Program-made: the position numbers and the translations under genes | Part shown: positions 42,230 through 52,130 of the stretch, in pieces | Position numbering within the stretch: the first letter of the stretch is position 1 | Layout: each line of letters opens with the position of its first letter | DNA from: Wolfiporia cocos | Lineage: Eukaryota; Basidiomycota; Agaricomycetes; Polyporales; Phaeolaceae | Direction: 5' to 3' | DNA: 64,000 nt | NCBI GenBank assembly: GCA_029448655.1 | Contig: JACCLO010000015.1 | Span: 434,001-498,000 of the forward strand | Notes under the pieces: generated by a model | The model's input: the letters and a program-made list of their open reading frames with translations, nothing else | Databases searched by the model: none | Told to the model about the DNA's origin: nothing

Positions 42230-42590
42230 ACAATTAGTTCAGTTTCTAACTTTTTTGAATACCTCGCAGCCAAAGACTCTGTCAGACGGCCTGTTTCGGG
42301 AGAGTGAGGCGGACCCAGTGAGCTCATGAGCTCTGTCACCAGCTTACTATACCCCTCTGATTGCTCGTGGAGTAGATTGAGCTTGTTCTGTTTGTAGCTA
42401 GATAACGATGTAAATTGGTTAAAGTGTGTAGTGGGCCTGAGCAACTTACAAGAGACCCGTCCTCGTACAGATGTACTTCCTGTCAAAGGTCACCCTGTCT
42501 GCAATGAGACCCACACTTGAGATCAAAGTCATGTCCAGCCTTTCTCAGCAGATATCTGCATCTACGACCTCAATTGAGACCATTCCCCTT
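42230..42590 (-). pseudogene. Captured fragment of a THO2/THOC2-like gene, copy 1
   Basis: On the minus strand, IEVVDADIC followed by a stop, then LISSVGLIADRVTFDRKYI. A 52-bp intron (42398-42449, GTAAGT...CTAG) joins TGLF to YKQNKLNLLHEQSEGYSKL and VTELMSSLGPPHSPETGRL. The LFYKQ...NLL...E.EGY...L block is the conserved core of the THO complex subunit 2 family (mRNP assembly and export). Only about 100 codons remain, with a nonsense codon. Retention of the intron shows DNA-level capture, not retroposition. Confidence 0.75.
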
Positions 42591-43090
42591 CATCACAGCC
42601 GGTGGAGGTATGTGGCAACTTGCTGACACGAGCACATTGCATGGTTGCTCACTTTCTTTGTCAATGCATTAGTTTGCATCTTGTATATTATACTACAAAT
42701 GCTCACGTACACAATGTTACCTCGCATGGCCAGAGTCAGTCTGTTCGTAAATTATCCGTGGGATTTGGACCTTGTTTTGCATGCTCATCTTGAGCTTCAC
42801 TGTTGCCTGCAGCTCAGATGGGTCAACATAGATGGTGGGTGTACCCGCTCCTGAACGCACTTACAGTGCTTTATGTTCCAGCATATGATCAAGTCACTGT
42901 CTTGACTCACTCATCGATAAACTAGCACAGAGCATGTGAGCGAACGACTCCAAAGTGTAGTGTGAAACATACATTGCCTCCCACCATCCCCAAGCAGCAG
43001 TTACTTTGCTCTCTGCAAGTTCACGTAGACAGGGTCAGGGGTTGTAGAACACCTGTGCGGGGGCTTAGCTCATGATGGTATGCGCAAAGC

Positions 43091-43504
43091 TTACAGGCGC
43101 TGCTCCCAGCTCTGTGCATCTGGTTGCCCTTGCATAGGAGCTGCTCTGCTAGGCTGTAGCTCTGTCACCTGCCGAGTGAGTGCACGGTGGGATAGGAATA
43201 GGAGACATCCCACCTGGAACTTTTCAATTGTGTGTGACTGGATGCCATCTGTCTGGCCCACTGCGACCTTTGCAGGGCTTGCAACCATCAGCATAATACC
43301 CATTATCCGGTGTAATCAACACACTGACCGCTGCTCCACGATGCGCACATTCACATTAAAGTTTGCGAGTGCCTTCACGCACATGAGCCCTGCAGGGCCA
43401 GCACCAATGATGAGTACGTCGACATCGCTCTCCTTGGTCAGTGGGACAGGCATAGCGGTTTCAGTAGCAGCTCGAATACAATGCGGCGTATATGCACAGC
43501 TCAA
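43091..43504 (-). pseudogene. FAD-dependent (phenol 2-monooxygenase-like) gene fragment
   Basis: The minus strand reads DVDVLIIGAGPAGLMCVKAL, a GxGxxG dinucleotide-binding fold, then NVRIVEQR. After a frameshift it reads KVAVGQTDGIQSHTIEKFQ, matching the 'G.ADGI..RT.E.L' region of phenol-hydroxylase-like flavoproteins. Downstream residues (KGNQMH) appear in another frame near 43095. Only the N-terminal 120 or so codons remain. The upstream hAT (43608) may have severed its promoter. Confidence 0.6.
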
Positions 43505-43607
43505 GGCCCGATGCCATCTTGATTGTCCTGATCTTGGTATGTGGGCAAAAGGCTAGTGTAGACTCATCTTTTCTCAATTCAGTAGTCACAGATACATGAT
43601 ACCGTCA

Positions 43608-45339
43608 TAGTGTTGCCGAAGTTCAGTTCAGAACCAAGGTTCAGAACCTGAACCGCCGGAACCGAACCTAGGTTCAGGTTCAGTCCAGGTCCGGTTCAGG
43701 GTAGGATGTCAAAGTTCGGTTCTTGGTTCAGGGGGGCCATGGGTACCCTTGAACCAGGTTCGAACCGGACTGAACCTTGAACCACTTAGCATTAACATAT
43801 TCCTGGTAACTGTTGGTGGATAAGTATAAACTACAATCATATTCTTGTCATCTTTGTTATAGTATTGTTGCAGTAAGCTATGGATCACTGGCTTCACAAT
43901 GGCAAGCATCAGCACTGATATACTCCAGTCTCCCAATATGGTGAGAGCTCAGCCCCATGTTGGAAGTACTGTGCTTTCTTTGGCACTGGGCTACATTCAC
44001 TGCTGTCAGATGAAGTAAAACATGTAGTTCACAATGTTTCACTTCAGATCCATGAACCTAGGTTATATACAGAGCTGTCTAATAAGGTTTGTTATTAGCT
44101 TTGCCTCAGGCTAATTCACACTCATTCTGCTCATGGATTCTGATTACTGAACTGCTCAAATCTGCTGCCTTGAGTGACTATTGTGCATCATAAGTTATGT
44201 TTTACCACTGTAAAGAAGACTCAGAGCCAATTTGGAATGTAGCAGCCCAATAGACACCAAACAGAGGCACTGCAGAACTTGAAGTTTGGTGTTGTCAGAA
44301 AAATATTTCCCTCAGGTTTCCTGGGCAGGTCAGGATGTGCCATGATAGGTGAGGTGTTTAAGGGGTCGATGGCGAGCAATGTACCTAGGAGACACGCAGC
44401 TTGTAGCGATTCAAACGGCGGCGGCACGTTAAATGGATCAGGAATAATAGAAATCAAATCAAAACATTGGTAACTGATTCCCTAAGTCCTGAGCGAACGC
44501 CTCGAGCACAGCTCTTCGTCTAGCTTCGTCTTGGCAGTAATCAATGTATTTTCTTGTATCTGCACATCGCCTAAATACATAGAGAGCTATAAGGTTTTCT
44601 ACAACATTTTGAGTGCCCTAAAATTTGAGTATGCACCCTACAAGCTAGACAAGTCGGAGACGAACCCTGAAACAGTGAGGATTGTCCTAGAATACTAGAA
44701 AATTATTTTACGAGACCGATAGACCGTAGATCTAAGGTGGTGCACAGAGGTTAGAGAGACAAGACATGGAAAAAGCTATAGGAAAGCAGTCGAGGTTGGG
44801 ACAGACCTGTCTATGCTAGAGAGCCTAGAGAAATGTCGGATAGTACCTGTCTTTGACTAGATGAGCAGCCAGAGAGTGTCCGCAGGGCTTTTGCGACGTT
44901 TCAGATTGTGCGCAAACCAGCGAAGGTTCAACGTTCACTGTGCGAGCACGATCGAGGTTGATCACGATCGGTCGAGCTGTAGCTAAACCACCTCGGATGG
45001 GCATTCTGCCTACCAGCTGGCTTTCCGTGGTGCATTCTGCGTCATTTTGATGTGTGTTTGGTCACGTCTCGGTGTTCTTACATGGTTCTAATGTCTATGG
45101 CACATTTATTTTGCAGCATATTGGTTACTCCAGTGGACTCAACATTATTTTTACATTTTAGAAAAGCAAGTCATTTAGTGGTTCGAACCTAGTTCGAACC
45201 ATGAACCGAACCTGCTGAACCAGTTCAGCAGGTTCAGTCCAGGTTCAGGTTCAGGTTCAGGCTCCCTGCAGTCGGTTCAGTTCTAGGTTCAGCCCCAGAC
45301 CCCCCTGAACCTGAACTGAACCGAACTTCGGCAACACTA
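43608..45339 (-). mobile_element. hAT-type non-autonomous element, twin 1
   Basis: 1732 bp, termini TAGTGTTGCCGAAGTTC and GAACTTCGGCAACACTA, perfect 8-bp duplication TACCGTCA (43600-43607 and 45340-45347). The subterminal 130-150 bp at each end is built of GGTTCAG/GAACCGAAC words. A 78-codon ORF (44221-44457, minus) is shared with the twin at 53316 but matches no transposase. Confidence 0.93.
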
Positions 45340-45461
45340 TACCGTCATACCATACTGTGCCAATTCAGACCGAATCTGCGATAATTTAACTGGAAACCTT
45401 TGATGTTTCAGCCACCAACGTACAAGAGGCACAGCAGGACATCGCTCAGCCTCACCTTTTA

Positions 45462-46064
45462 CTACGTACTGTCACTAAGAACTTCGATGATGCCTCTACC
45501 ATCCCTATCGATGGCAGCAGCCACAGCTATGCCCAGCGGATTGTCATTGGAGATGTCTATCACATCATCTCCAGGCTTTGACAACATCCTCCTCTTCTTG
45601 TGCGCTGGTTTGTCTTCCTCACTACTTTCAGATACAGAGATTGTTTCCCCCAACATTTCTGCTTTTTTGAACCCTCCTGTGTCAAGTAGCCTTCTAGTCA
45701 GAGTCTTGTGTGCTTTCATCAATGCCTGTGACAATGGAAACCAATCCTGTTGAGATGGGCCTTCGCCACGATCACTTCGAACTTTGTCAGCCTGAGCAAC
45801 GGTCTTGCACCTACCAACTCTAGTAGCCGAGATAGTTTTGGGCATCCAGCCACCATCACTGTCAACCTCATCACTGCTAGGCCATACACCCTCTACGTTG
45901 GCACCTTTCTCCCAGCGCCATTTGGTGGAGTAGTCCCCTAGCCTCGGATTGACCCCAAGTTCAAGTGCATGGATCTCCAGCCCCAGCCCTGGGCATCTGT
46001 CAATGTAGACGTGGTGAACACACTCGAGAAACATTGATGAAGCTGGAGGAAGGTATATGCTCAA
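45462..46064 (-). CDS. Unrecognised 200-aa ORF, probably a gene fragment
   Basis: An uninterrupted minus-strand ORF with protein-like composition: GDYSTKWRWEKGANVEGVW, an acidic/serine stretch (SVSESSEEDKPAHKKRR) resembling a nuclear-localisation and phospho-acceptor tail, and DDVIDISNDN. I recognise no family. Its 5' 100 bp overlap the KDZ relic on the other strand, so the start may be wrong. Confidence 0.35.
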   Translation of the reverse strand: MSIYLPPASSMFLECVHHVYIDRCPGLGLEIHALELGVNPRLGDYSTKWRWEKGANVEGVWPSSDEVDSDGGWMPKTISATRVGRCKTVAQADKVRSDRGEGPSQQDWFPLSQALMKAHKTLTRRLLDTGGFKKAEMLGETISVSESSEEDKPAHKKRRMLSKPGDDVIDISNDNPLGIAVAAAIDRDGRGIIEVLSDST

Positions 46065-46450
46065 GCTATCTGGGCAGTACGACGCTCGAGCAGTGCAGAC
46101 GTGAGGAGAGGGAGTGGCAGAAGAAAGTCATCAATATGAAAAACCATGCCACATTATCTAATCCTTATGAAGCATGCAGTTCAAAAGGTGTGAGTGAGTT
46201 TGTGGTGGAAGCTAGTCTTGACACGAACTGAACGTTGACCTAGCCATCACGTGGAAAGAAGCATTGGCTGATTTGCAGTCGCACATCCTCGAGGGTGCTA
46301 CCGGTTCCCCTAGCCTGGCATCTACAGTTGAAGAAGGGATAATGCTTCAAGAGATGCAGTGCGTGCTACGTTAAAAGCAGATCTCGCATGGGCATGGCTG
46401 ATGCAGAAATAACTGAACTCATAGGCATGCGCTACTGAGCCCGTTCACTC
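45965..46450 (+). pseudogene. KDZ transposase relic, part upstream of the copia insertion
   Basis: TLMKLEEGICSSYLGSTTLE followed by CRREEREWQKKVINMKNH, then after frame changes DLQSHILEGATGSPSLAST and EEGIMLQEMQCVL. The order fits the post-catalytic part of Kyakuja-Dileera-Zisupton transposases. Several stops. The copia element split it at CACTC (46446-46450). Confidence 0.5.
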
Positions 46451-46920
46451 TGTTGGAGCGCACAATCTGTCGCGCCGACACTGCGCGGCCCCGCCCGCAT
46501 CAAGGACCGACTTAGTACGTTTATAGTGTCTGTGCCTTTCACATTCCGGATCGATACGTTTTTTGTGGCGTCCCTTAGCTACCGTAGTCCTTATCTGGTT
46601 ACTCAGCTGCCCACTACTGTTTTACCGCCTTTCCGTTTCGTCCCGCACGTTTCGCTGGCACCGTAGAGTACTTATACCGCTGCCTGCATCCGCTGACCCT
46701 CAGTCTTGCACTCTTGCCCGAGCGCACCGTACTGAGGGTAAGCACAATACCATTACGTCGCACTATGTTCGTTACATTGATTGCACTCCTGTATTTAGAC
46801 ATACGTCGTCTACCTACAGGTACAGATATATTAGTCTTGCACTCTTGCCCGAGCGCACCGTACTGAGGACATACGTCGTCTACCTACAGGTATTCGCCGT
46901 AACACGCACGCGCTCTCATA
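46451..46920 (+). repeat. 5' LTR of the copia element
   Basis: Starts TGTTGGAGCG. It contains a duplicated module: CTTGCACTCTTGCCCGAGCG occurs twice, and ACATACGTCGTCTACCTACAGG occurs twice in the same order. The first module end (GAGGGTAAGC) looks like a splice donor and CTACCTACAG like an acceptor. Confidence 0.95.
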
Positions 46921-46932
46921 GGTTATGAGCCC
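46921..46932 (+). promoter_or_regulatory. Copia primer-binding site (half-tRNA type)
   Basis: GGTTATGAGCCC directly follows the 5' LTR. It is complementary to the anticodon arm of initiator tRNA-Met (GGGCTCATAACC), the known half-tRNA priming of Drosophila copia and relatives. Confidence 0.85.
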
Positions 46933-47018
46933 TGTGCGAGGCCTTAACTAGCAAGACTCATCGCACAGGAAATTCCCGTTCTAGTTTCTTTCCACTTGTC
47001 GCTATCACCCGCAGCACC

Positions 47019-50000
47019 ATGTCGTCGTCGTCCTCGCCGCCCCTGTCCGACTTCATTAGCGGTTTTGAGAAGCTCGATCCGAAAGGCAAGAATTGGCTCG
47101 TGTTCGAGCAGCAGTTCACCATTGCTGTTCGTCACAAGGAGGCCTGGGATCACTTTGATGGGTCGTCCAAGAAGCCAATCGCGGCTGACCCGGACAAGCC
47201 CACGAAGGCAGAGAAGGATGCCATTGCGGGGTGGGAGAAGAAGGAGAATACCGCCCTCTATCTGCTCACGCTCAAGGTCGCACCTGGGACGTATGCCAAG
47301 TATAAGCGCAAGGGTACGGTTGCCGACGTATGGACTGGCATTGTAGCCGAGTTCTCCAGCAAGTCCCTGCTCGCCCGCTCGAACATGCGTCGTGACTTCC
47401 TCAACATGCGATATGTTCCCGGCTTGGACCTGCACTCCGAACTTGATCGCCTTCGCCTCGCATACGAGAACCTGCTCACCTTTGACATCGAGATTCCGGA
47501 CAACGAGTATGCCTCTGTCGTCATAAATTTCCTGCCGTCCGAGCTCTCCGCATTTATCTCCCAGATTTCGGCACAGATGAAGTTGCAGCTGCACCTCAGC
47601 TCACAGTCTTCCGGTGGTAGTGCAACACCAGCTAGTCCAATAGATCCTGATAAGCCAGTCATCGATCCAGAGCTCATGATGGCCATTGTCTTGGAGGAGT
47701 GGGACAGGCGGGAAGCGGAGCGGAAGCCGAAGGGCAGAACGAAGGAGACCGGCGTTGCAGCCATTGCCGTGTCGACGGAGAAGCCCAGGAAGCCGAAAGG
47801 GAGAGGTCCACGGAAGCCTGTTGGAGAATGCTGGAACTGCGGTGGAAAGGGCCACAAGGAGGCCCAGTGTCCGAGCCCGAAGGCTGACGATAAGAAGGGC
47901 AAGGATGCGCAGCAGAAGGATGGTGCCCGCCCAAGCACAAGTGCGAACACGTCCAAACCCGCAACTGGCTCTGCAAATGTAGCTGCGACTGCGCGTATCA
48001 GTGCACTTGATGCCGTCGCCGGAGCATGGTCTACAATGCCTGCTCGCATGTTCCGTGCACCTGTGGAGACCGATAGCGATGCTGAGGATGAGCTCTACTC
48101 TGCCGCTGGAGACTCCGACTATAGCGATCTCACAGAGAAGTCTTCGGCAGACTCCATTCCATCCCTGCATACTGTGTCTGACTCGAGTGCTGTTTCCACT
48201 GCCGAGACATCGAGTGCGGACCATGAGGGCGAGGAGGACGAGTCCTTGCCCATGCCGGAGCGCGTTCCGTTATCGGAGCGGTTGCAGAATGTGACCAATT
48301 GGGTCGCACACATGTTGGGGTTGGAGAGCGAGGGTGACGACCCTGCTTTACTGAGCGCTGCTGCGCTAGTGCCCGATGCTGCCACTGCCGCAGCGAACCA
48401 GCCTGTCGACTTGTACGACTCCGGCGCAACACATCACATGTCCCCTTATCGTGACGACTTCACCAGCTTTCGGGAGATGCCTGCAAAGTCTATGAGTGCT
48501 GCCAATCAGCAGCAGTTTCATGCCACGGGTGTAGGTGAAATGATCATACCTGTTCCGAACCCACCGCAGGACGCTACACGCATCAGATTGATGGACGTCC
48601 TCTACACGCCGGCTCTGGGGTTCAACCTCGTCTCGATTGGGCGGATTGACGACGCAGGTTATACAGCAACCTTCGCAGCTGGACGATGTGTTATTGTCAA
48701 TGCGGAAGGCATCACTGTGGGCCAGGTACCCAAGACACGCGGCCTATACATGGTCGTGCGAGATCGCAGCCATTGTGCTGCTAATGCAACGTCAGCCAAA
48801 ACCGAGAAGCTGACGGAGATGGAGGCTCACCGTCGTTTTGGACATATCGCAATCCGGGCAATTCGCGAGTTGATTTCCAACGGTTTTATCTCGGGCGTGG
48901 AGCTTGTTTCATCGCCAGAGCAGGAATTGCATTGTGAAGCTTGCGTTCGTGCAAAGTCGACTCGAAAGCCTGTGCCTAGGGAGCGCGAAGGAGAACGTGC
49001 CACAGAATTTGGCGAGGAGGTTCATTCCGATGTCTGGGGACCTTCGCGCATTGCCACCCTAGGCGGTCGCAGGTATTATGTCAGTTTCACGGACGACAAG
49101 ACACGCTTCACCACACTCTACCTTCTCAGAACCAAACGCGAGGTTTTTGAGACGTTCTGTGCATTCGAGGCATGGCTCGAGCGGCACCACAATGCCCAGA
49201 TCAAGTTCCTCAACACGGACCGTGGAGGCGAGTACCTGAGTGAGGAATTCCGGAGCCACCTCGAGCAGCGAGGCATTGAATCGAAGTTGTCGGTTCACGA
49301 TACATCTCAGGAGGCCGGGGTGTCTGAGCGGCTGAATCGGACCCTGATGGAGAAGGTTCGGGCCATGCTTATCGCCTCCGGCCTGCCGCGTTTCCTGTGG
49401 GGCGAAGCTGTCATGCATGCCGTATGGTTGAAGAATCGCACTTCGACGAAGGCCCTTGGTGGGCGGACACCTTGGGCAGCTGCCACGGGGGCTGTTCCTG
49501 ACATGAGCGGCATCCCTGAATGGGGATCCAAGGCCTGGGTGCATGATACCAGCGATGGCAAGGTCGGCGAGCGTGCAAAATGCGGCCGTTGGGTCGGATT
49601 TGATGCACAGAGCAAGGGCCATCGTGTTTACTGGCCGGAGCGTCGGTCAGTAACTGTGGAACGTAACGTGCATTTCACGGTGCCGGACTTACCCCCTGCT
49701 CCCCTGGACGACGCTGTCGAGCTTGAGGGGGAGGAGAGCAGCGGCGAAAACGAGCCCGCCACGCCGCCGCCTGGGACTGTAAAAGAGCCGATTAGCGATT
49801 CTGCCAGTGAGGCGGACGACACAGACATACCTGACGTCCCTCCTCAACCTGCTGACCTCCTGCCTGCACCTGTGCCGCCGTCTAGTCGGCCCACTCGAAT
49901 CCGCAAGCCGTCTGCGAAGCTCAAGGCCATCCTAGCCGGTGAGAGCGCCACCCAGAAGCCGCCGCGCGGCGTAGTCATGCCAACCGTACCGGATGAGGCC

Positions 50001-51647
50001 CAAGACGAGCGAGCCGTAGAGGATCTCTTCACAGAGGAGATCAATGGCGTCGCAATGGCGGCGCAGATGGCGGATGTCGAAGGACTGGACCCCCGCTCAC
50101 TTGAGGAGGCAAGGCGGAGACCTGAGTGGCCGCGGTGGGAAGAGGCTATGAAGGAGGAGCTTGAGGCGCTCGAGGCACATGGGACCTGGCGTCTAGAGAA
50201 GCCGCCGCTGGGTGCTAACGTCGTCAGCTGCCGATGGGTCTTTCATGCAAAGAAGGATGCCTCTGGGAATGTGTACCGATACCGCGCGCGGCTGGTTGCG
50301 CGTGGGTTTTCGCAGGTTCCGGGTGTCGACTTTTTCGACACCTATGCCCCTGTTGCGAAGACTGCGTCAATTCGCACCGCACTCGCATTCGCGGCGCGGC
50401 ATGATTTTGAGGTGCACCAGCTCGACGTCAAGAGTGCTTACCTCAATGGGGAGTTTGAGGAGCACGAAGCCATTTGGATGGCGCAGCCTCCCGGAGCTCA
50501 GCTGACGAAAGATAAGACCCTAGCACTGCGGCTGCTGCGGCCGTTGTACGGGCTAAAGCAGAGCGCGCGGCACTGGCATAAGAAGCTCCTGCGCATTTTG
50601 CAGGAGAAGCTCCGCATGTCGCAGTGCGATGTCGACCAGGCCGTCTTTTTCCGTGCAGATGGCGCTGACCTTATCGTCATAGTTGTCCACGTCGATGACC
50701 TGACAGTGGTTGCCTCGACTATAGCCCTTATCCTGGAGGTGAAGACCAAGCTGCGCGAGGCCTTTGAGATCTCAGACGAGGGTGAAATCCACTGGATTCT
50801 GGGCTTTGCCGTGGAACGCGACCGCCCAAATCGCCGTCTCTCACTCTCACAGACCGCCTACATCGAGTCCATCATTAGCCGCTTTGGACTTGAAGATGCG
50901 AAGGCCGTGTCGACCCCCATGGATCCGCATGTCACTCTTACTACTGCACAGAGCCCTTCCACCACTGCCGAGATCGCCGCCATGCGTCACATTCCATATC
51001 GCGAGGCTGTAGGCTCCCTCATGTATGCGTCACTTGGGACGCGCCCCGATATCACGTACGCTGTCTCCATCCTTTCGCGTTTCTCTGACAACCCCGGCCG
51101 TGCACACTGGGAAGCCGTCCGCCGTGTTTTCCGATACCTGTCCGGGACGAAACACCTCAAGCTGACCTACGGCGCATCCTCTCTTGACCTCGTTGGCTAC
51201 ACAGATGCTGATGGATCCATGCATGAGGATCGCAAAGCCATCTCCGGCTACGCGTTTTTGATTGATGGAGGAGCTGTGTCCTGGAGCTCGAAGCGACAGG
51301 AGATTATCTCACTGTCCACTACTGAGTCTGAGTATGTTGCCCTCACTCATGCCTCAAAGGAAGCCCTCTGGCTCCGCTCGCTGATTGGTCAGATTTTTGC
51401 TCCCTTCGTTGACCCGGTGCCGATGAATTCGGACAATCAGTCGGCCATTGCTCTTGCTCGCGATAATCAATATCATGCTCGCACCAAGCACATTGATATC
51501 CGTTTCCACTTCATTCGCTGGATCATTGAGGAGAAGAAACTTCGCCTCGTCTATTGCCCCACTGAAGAGATGGTTGCCGATGCATTGACGAAAGCGCTGC
51601 CCTCTCCGAAAGTGAAGCACTTCGCGTCCGCGCTTGGTCTGCTCTAG
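47019..51647 (+). CDS. Copia Gag-Pol polyprotein (1542 aa, intact)
   Basis: A single frame in copia order. Gag has the CCHC knuckle CWNCGGKGHKEAQC from residue 271. Protease has DSG at 467 (DLYDSGATHHMS). Integrase has HHCC from about 602 (HRRFGH...CEAC) and DDE at D671, D734 and E770 (35-residue D-E spacing). RT has AYLNGEF and VVHVDDLTVV with the catalytic pair at 1226-1227 (HVDD instead of YVDD). RNase H has GYTDADG about 1396, TTESEY, and KHIDIRFHF at the end. ATG 47019 is in good context (CACCATGT). With identical LTRs and no stops, this is the best candidate for an active element here. Confidence 0.96.
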   Translation: MSSSSSPPLSDFISGFEKLDPKGKNWLVFEQQFTIAVRHKEAWDHFDGSSKKPIAADPDKPTKAEKDAIAGWEKKENTALYLLTLKVAPGTYAKYKRKGTVADVWTGIVAEFSSKSLLARSNMRRDFLNMRYVPGLDLHSELDRLRLAYENLLTFDIEIPDNEYASVVINFLPSELSAFISQISAQMKLQLHLSSQSSGGSATPASPIDPDKPVIDPELMMAIVLEEWDRREAERKPKGRTKETGVAAIAVSTEKPRKPKGRGPRKPVGECWNCGGKGHKEAQCPSPKADDKKGKDAQQKDGARPSTSANTSKPATGSANVAATARISALDAVAGAWSTMPARMFRAPVETDSDAEDELYSAAGDSDYSDLTEKSSADSIPSLHTVSDSSAVSTAETSSADHEGEEDESLPMPERVPLSERLQNVTNWVAHMLGLESEGDDPALLSAAALVPDAATAAANQPVDLYDSGATHHMSPYRDDFTSFREMPAKSMSAANQQQFHATGVGEMIIPVPNPPQDATRIRLMDVLYTPALGFNLVSIGRIDDAGYTATFAAGRCVIVNAEGITVGQVPKTRGLYMVVRDRSHCAANATSAKTEKLTEMEAHRRFGHIAIRAIRELISNGFISGVELVSSPEQELHCEACVRAKSTRKPVPREREGERATEFGEEVHSDVWGPSRIATLGGRRYYVSFTDDKTRFTTLYLLRTKREVFETFCAFEAWLERHHNAQIKFLNTDRGGEYLSEEFRSHLEQRGIESKLSVHDTSQEAGVSERLNRTLMEKVRAMLIASGLPRFLWGEAVMHAVWLKNRTSTKALGGRTPWAAATGAVPDMSGIPEWGSKAWVHDTSDGKVGERAKCGRWVGFDAQSKGHRVYWPERRSVTVERNVHFTVPDLPPAPLDDAVELEGEESSGENEPATPPPGTVKEPISDSASEADDTDIPDVPPQPADLLPAPVPPSSRPTRIRKPSAKLKAILAGESATQKPPRGVVMPTVPDEAQDERAVEDLFTEEINGVAMAAQMADVEGLDPRSLEEARRRPEWPRWEEAMKEELEALEAHGTWRLEKPPLGANVVSCRWVFHAKKDASGNVYRYRARLVARGFSQVPGVDFFDTYAPVAKTASIRTALAFAARHDFEVHQLDVKSAYLNGEFEEHEAIWMAQPPGAQLTKDKTLALRLLRPLYGLKQSARHWHKKLLRILQEKLRMSQCDVDQAVFFRADGADLIVIVVHVDDLTVVASTIALILEVKTKLREAFEISDEGEIHWILGFAVERDRPNRRLSLSQTAYIESIISRFGLEDAKAVSTPMDPHVTLTTAQSPSTTAEIAAMRHIPYREAVGSLMYASLGTRPDITYAVSILSRFSDNPGRAHWEAVRRVFRYLSGTKHLKLTYGASSLDLVGYTDADGSMHEDRKAISGYAFLIDGGAVSWSSKRQEIISLSTTESEYVALTHASKEALWLRSLIGQIFAPFVDPVPMNSDNQSAIALARDNQYHARTKHIDIRFHFIRWIIEEKKLRLVYCPTEEMVADALTKALPSPKVKHFASALGLL

Positions 51648-51660
51648 GATTGAGGGGGAG
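51648..51660 (+). promoter_or_regulatory. Copia polypurine tract
   Basis: GATTGAGGGGGAG immediately precedes the 3' LTR, right after the stop codon region. Confidence 0.85.
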
Positions 51661-52130
51661 TGTTGGAGCGCACAATCTGTCGCGCCGACACTGCGCGGCC
51701 CCGCCCGCATCAAGGACCGACTTAGTACGTTTATAGTGTCTGTGCCTTTCACATTCCGGATCGATACGTTTTTTGTGGCGTCCCTTAGCTACCGTAGTCC
51801 TTATCTGGTTACTCAGCTGCCCACTACTGTTTTACCGCCTTTCCGTTTCGTCCCGCACGTTTCGCTGGCACCGTAGAGTACTTATACCGCTGCCTGCATC
51901 CGCTGACCCTCAGTCTTGCACTCTTGCCCGAGCGCACCGTACTGAGGGTAAGCACAATACCATTACGTCGCACTATGTTCGTTACATTGATTGCACTCCT
52001 GTATTTAGACATACGTCGTCTACCTACAGGTACAGATATATTAGTCTTGCACTCTTGCCCGAGCGCACCGTACTGAGGACATACGTCGTCTACCTACAGG
52101 TATTCGCCGTAACACGCACGCGCTCTCATA
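51661..52130 (+). repeat. 3' LTR of the copia element
   Basis: 470 bp, same as the 5' LTR by eye. Followed by CACTC. Confidence 0.95.

Larger units (their letters stand above)
46451..52130 (+). mobile_element. Complete Ty1/copia retrotransposon
   Basis: 5680 bp, 470-bp LTRs (46451-46920 and 51661-52130) with no differences seen, and a perfect CACTC duplication (46446-46450 and 52131-52135). One intact 1542-codon gag-pol ORF, a half-tRNA primer site and a purine tract are all present. It is probably young and potentially autonomous. The LTR ends in CATA instead of the usual CA. Confidence 0.96.

Noticed and set aside
47258..48049. 263-codon minus-strand ORF in the copia gag region
   Set aside because: Antisense of a GC-rich coding region. 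No recognisable protein features.
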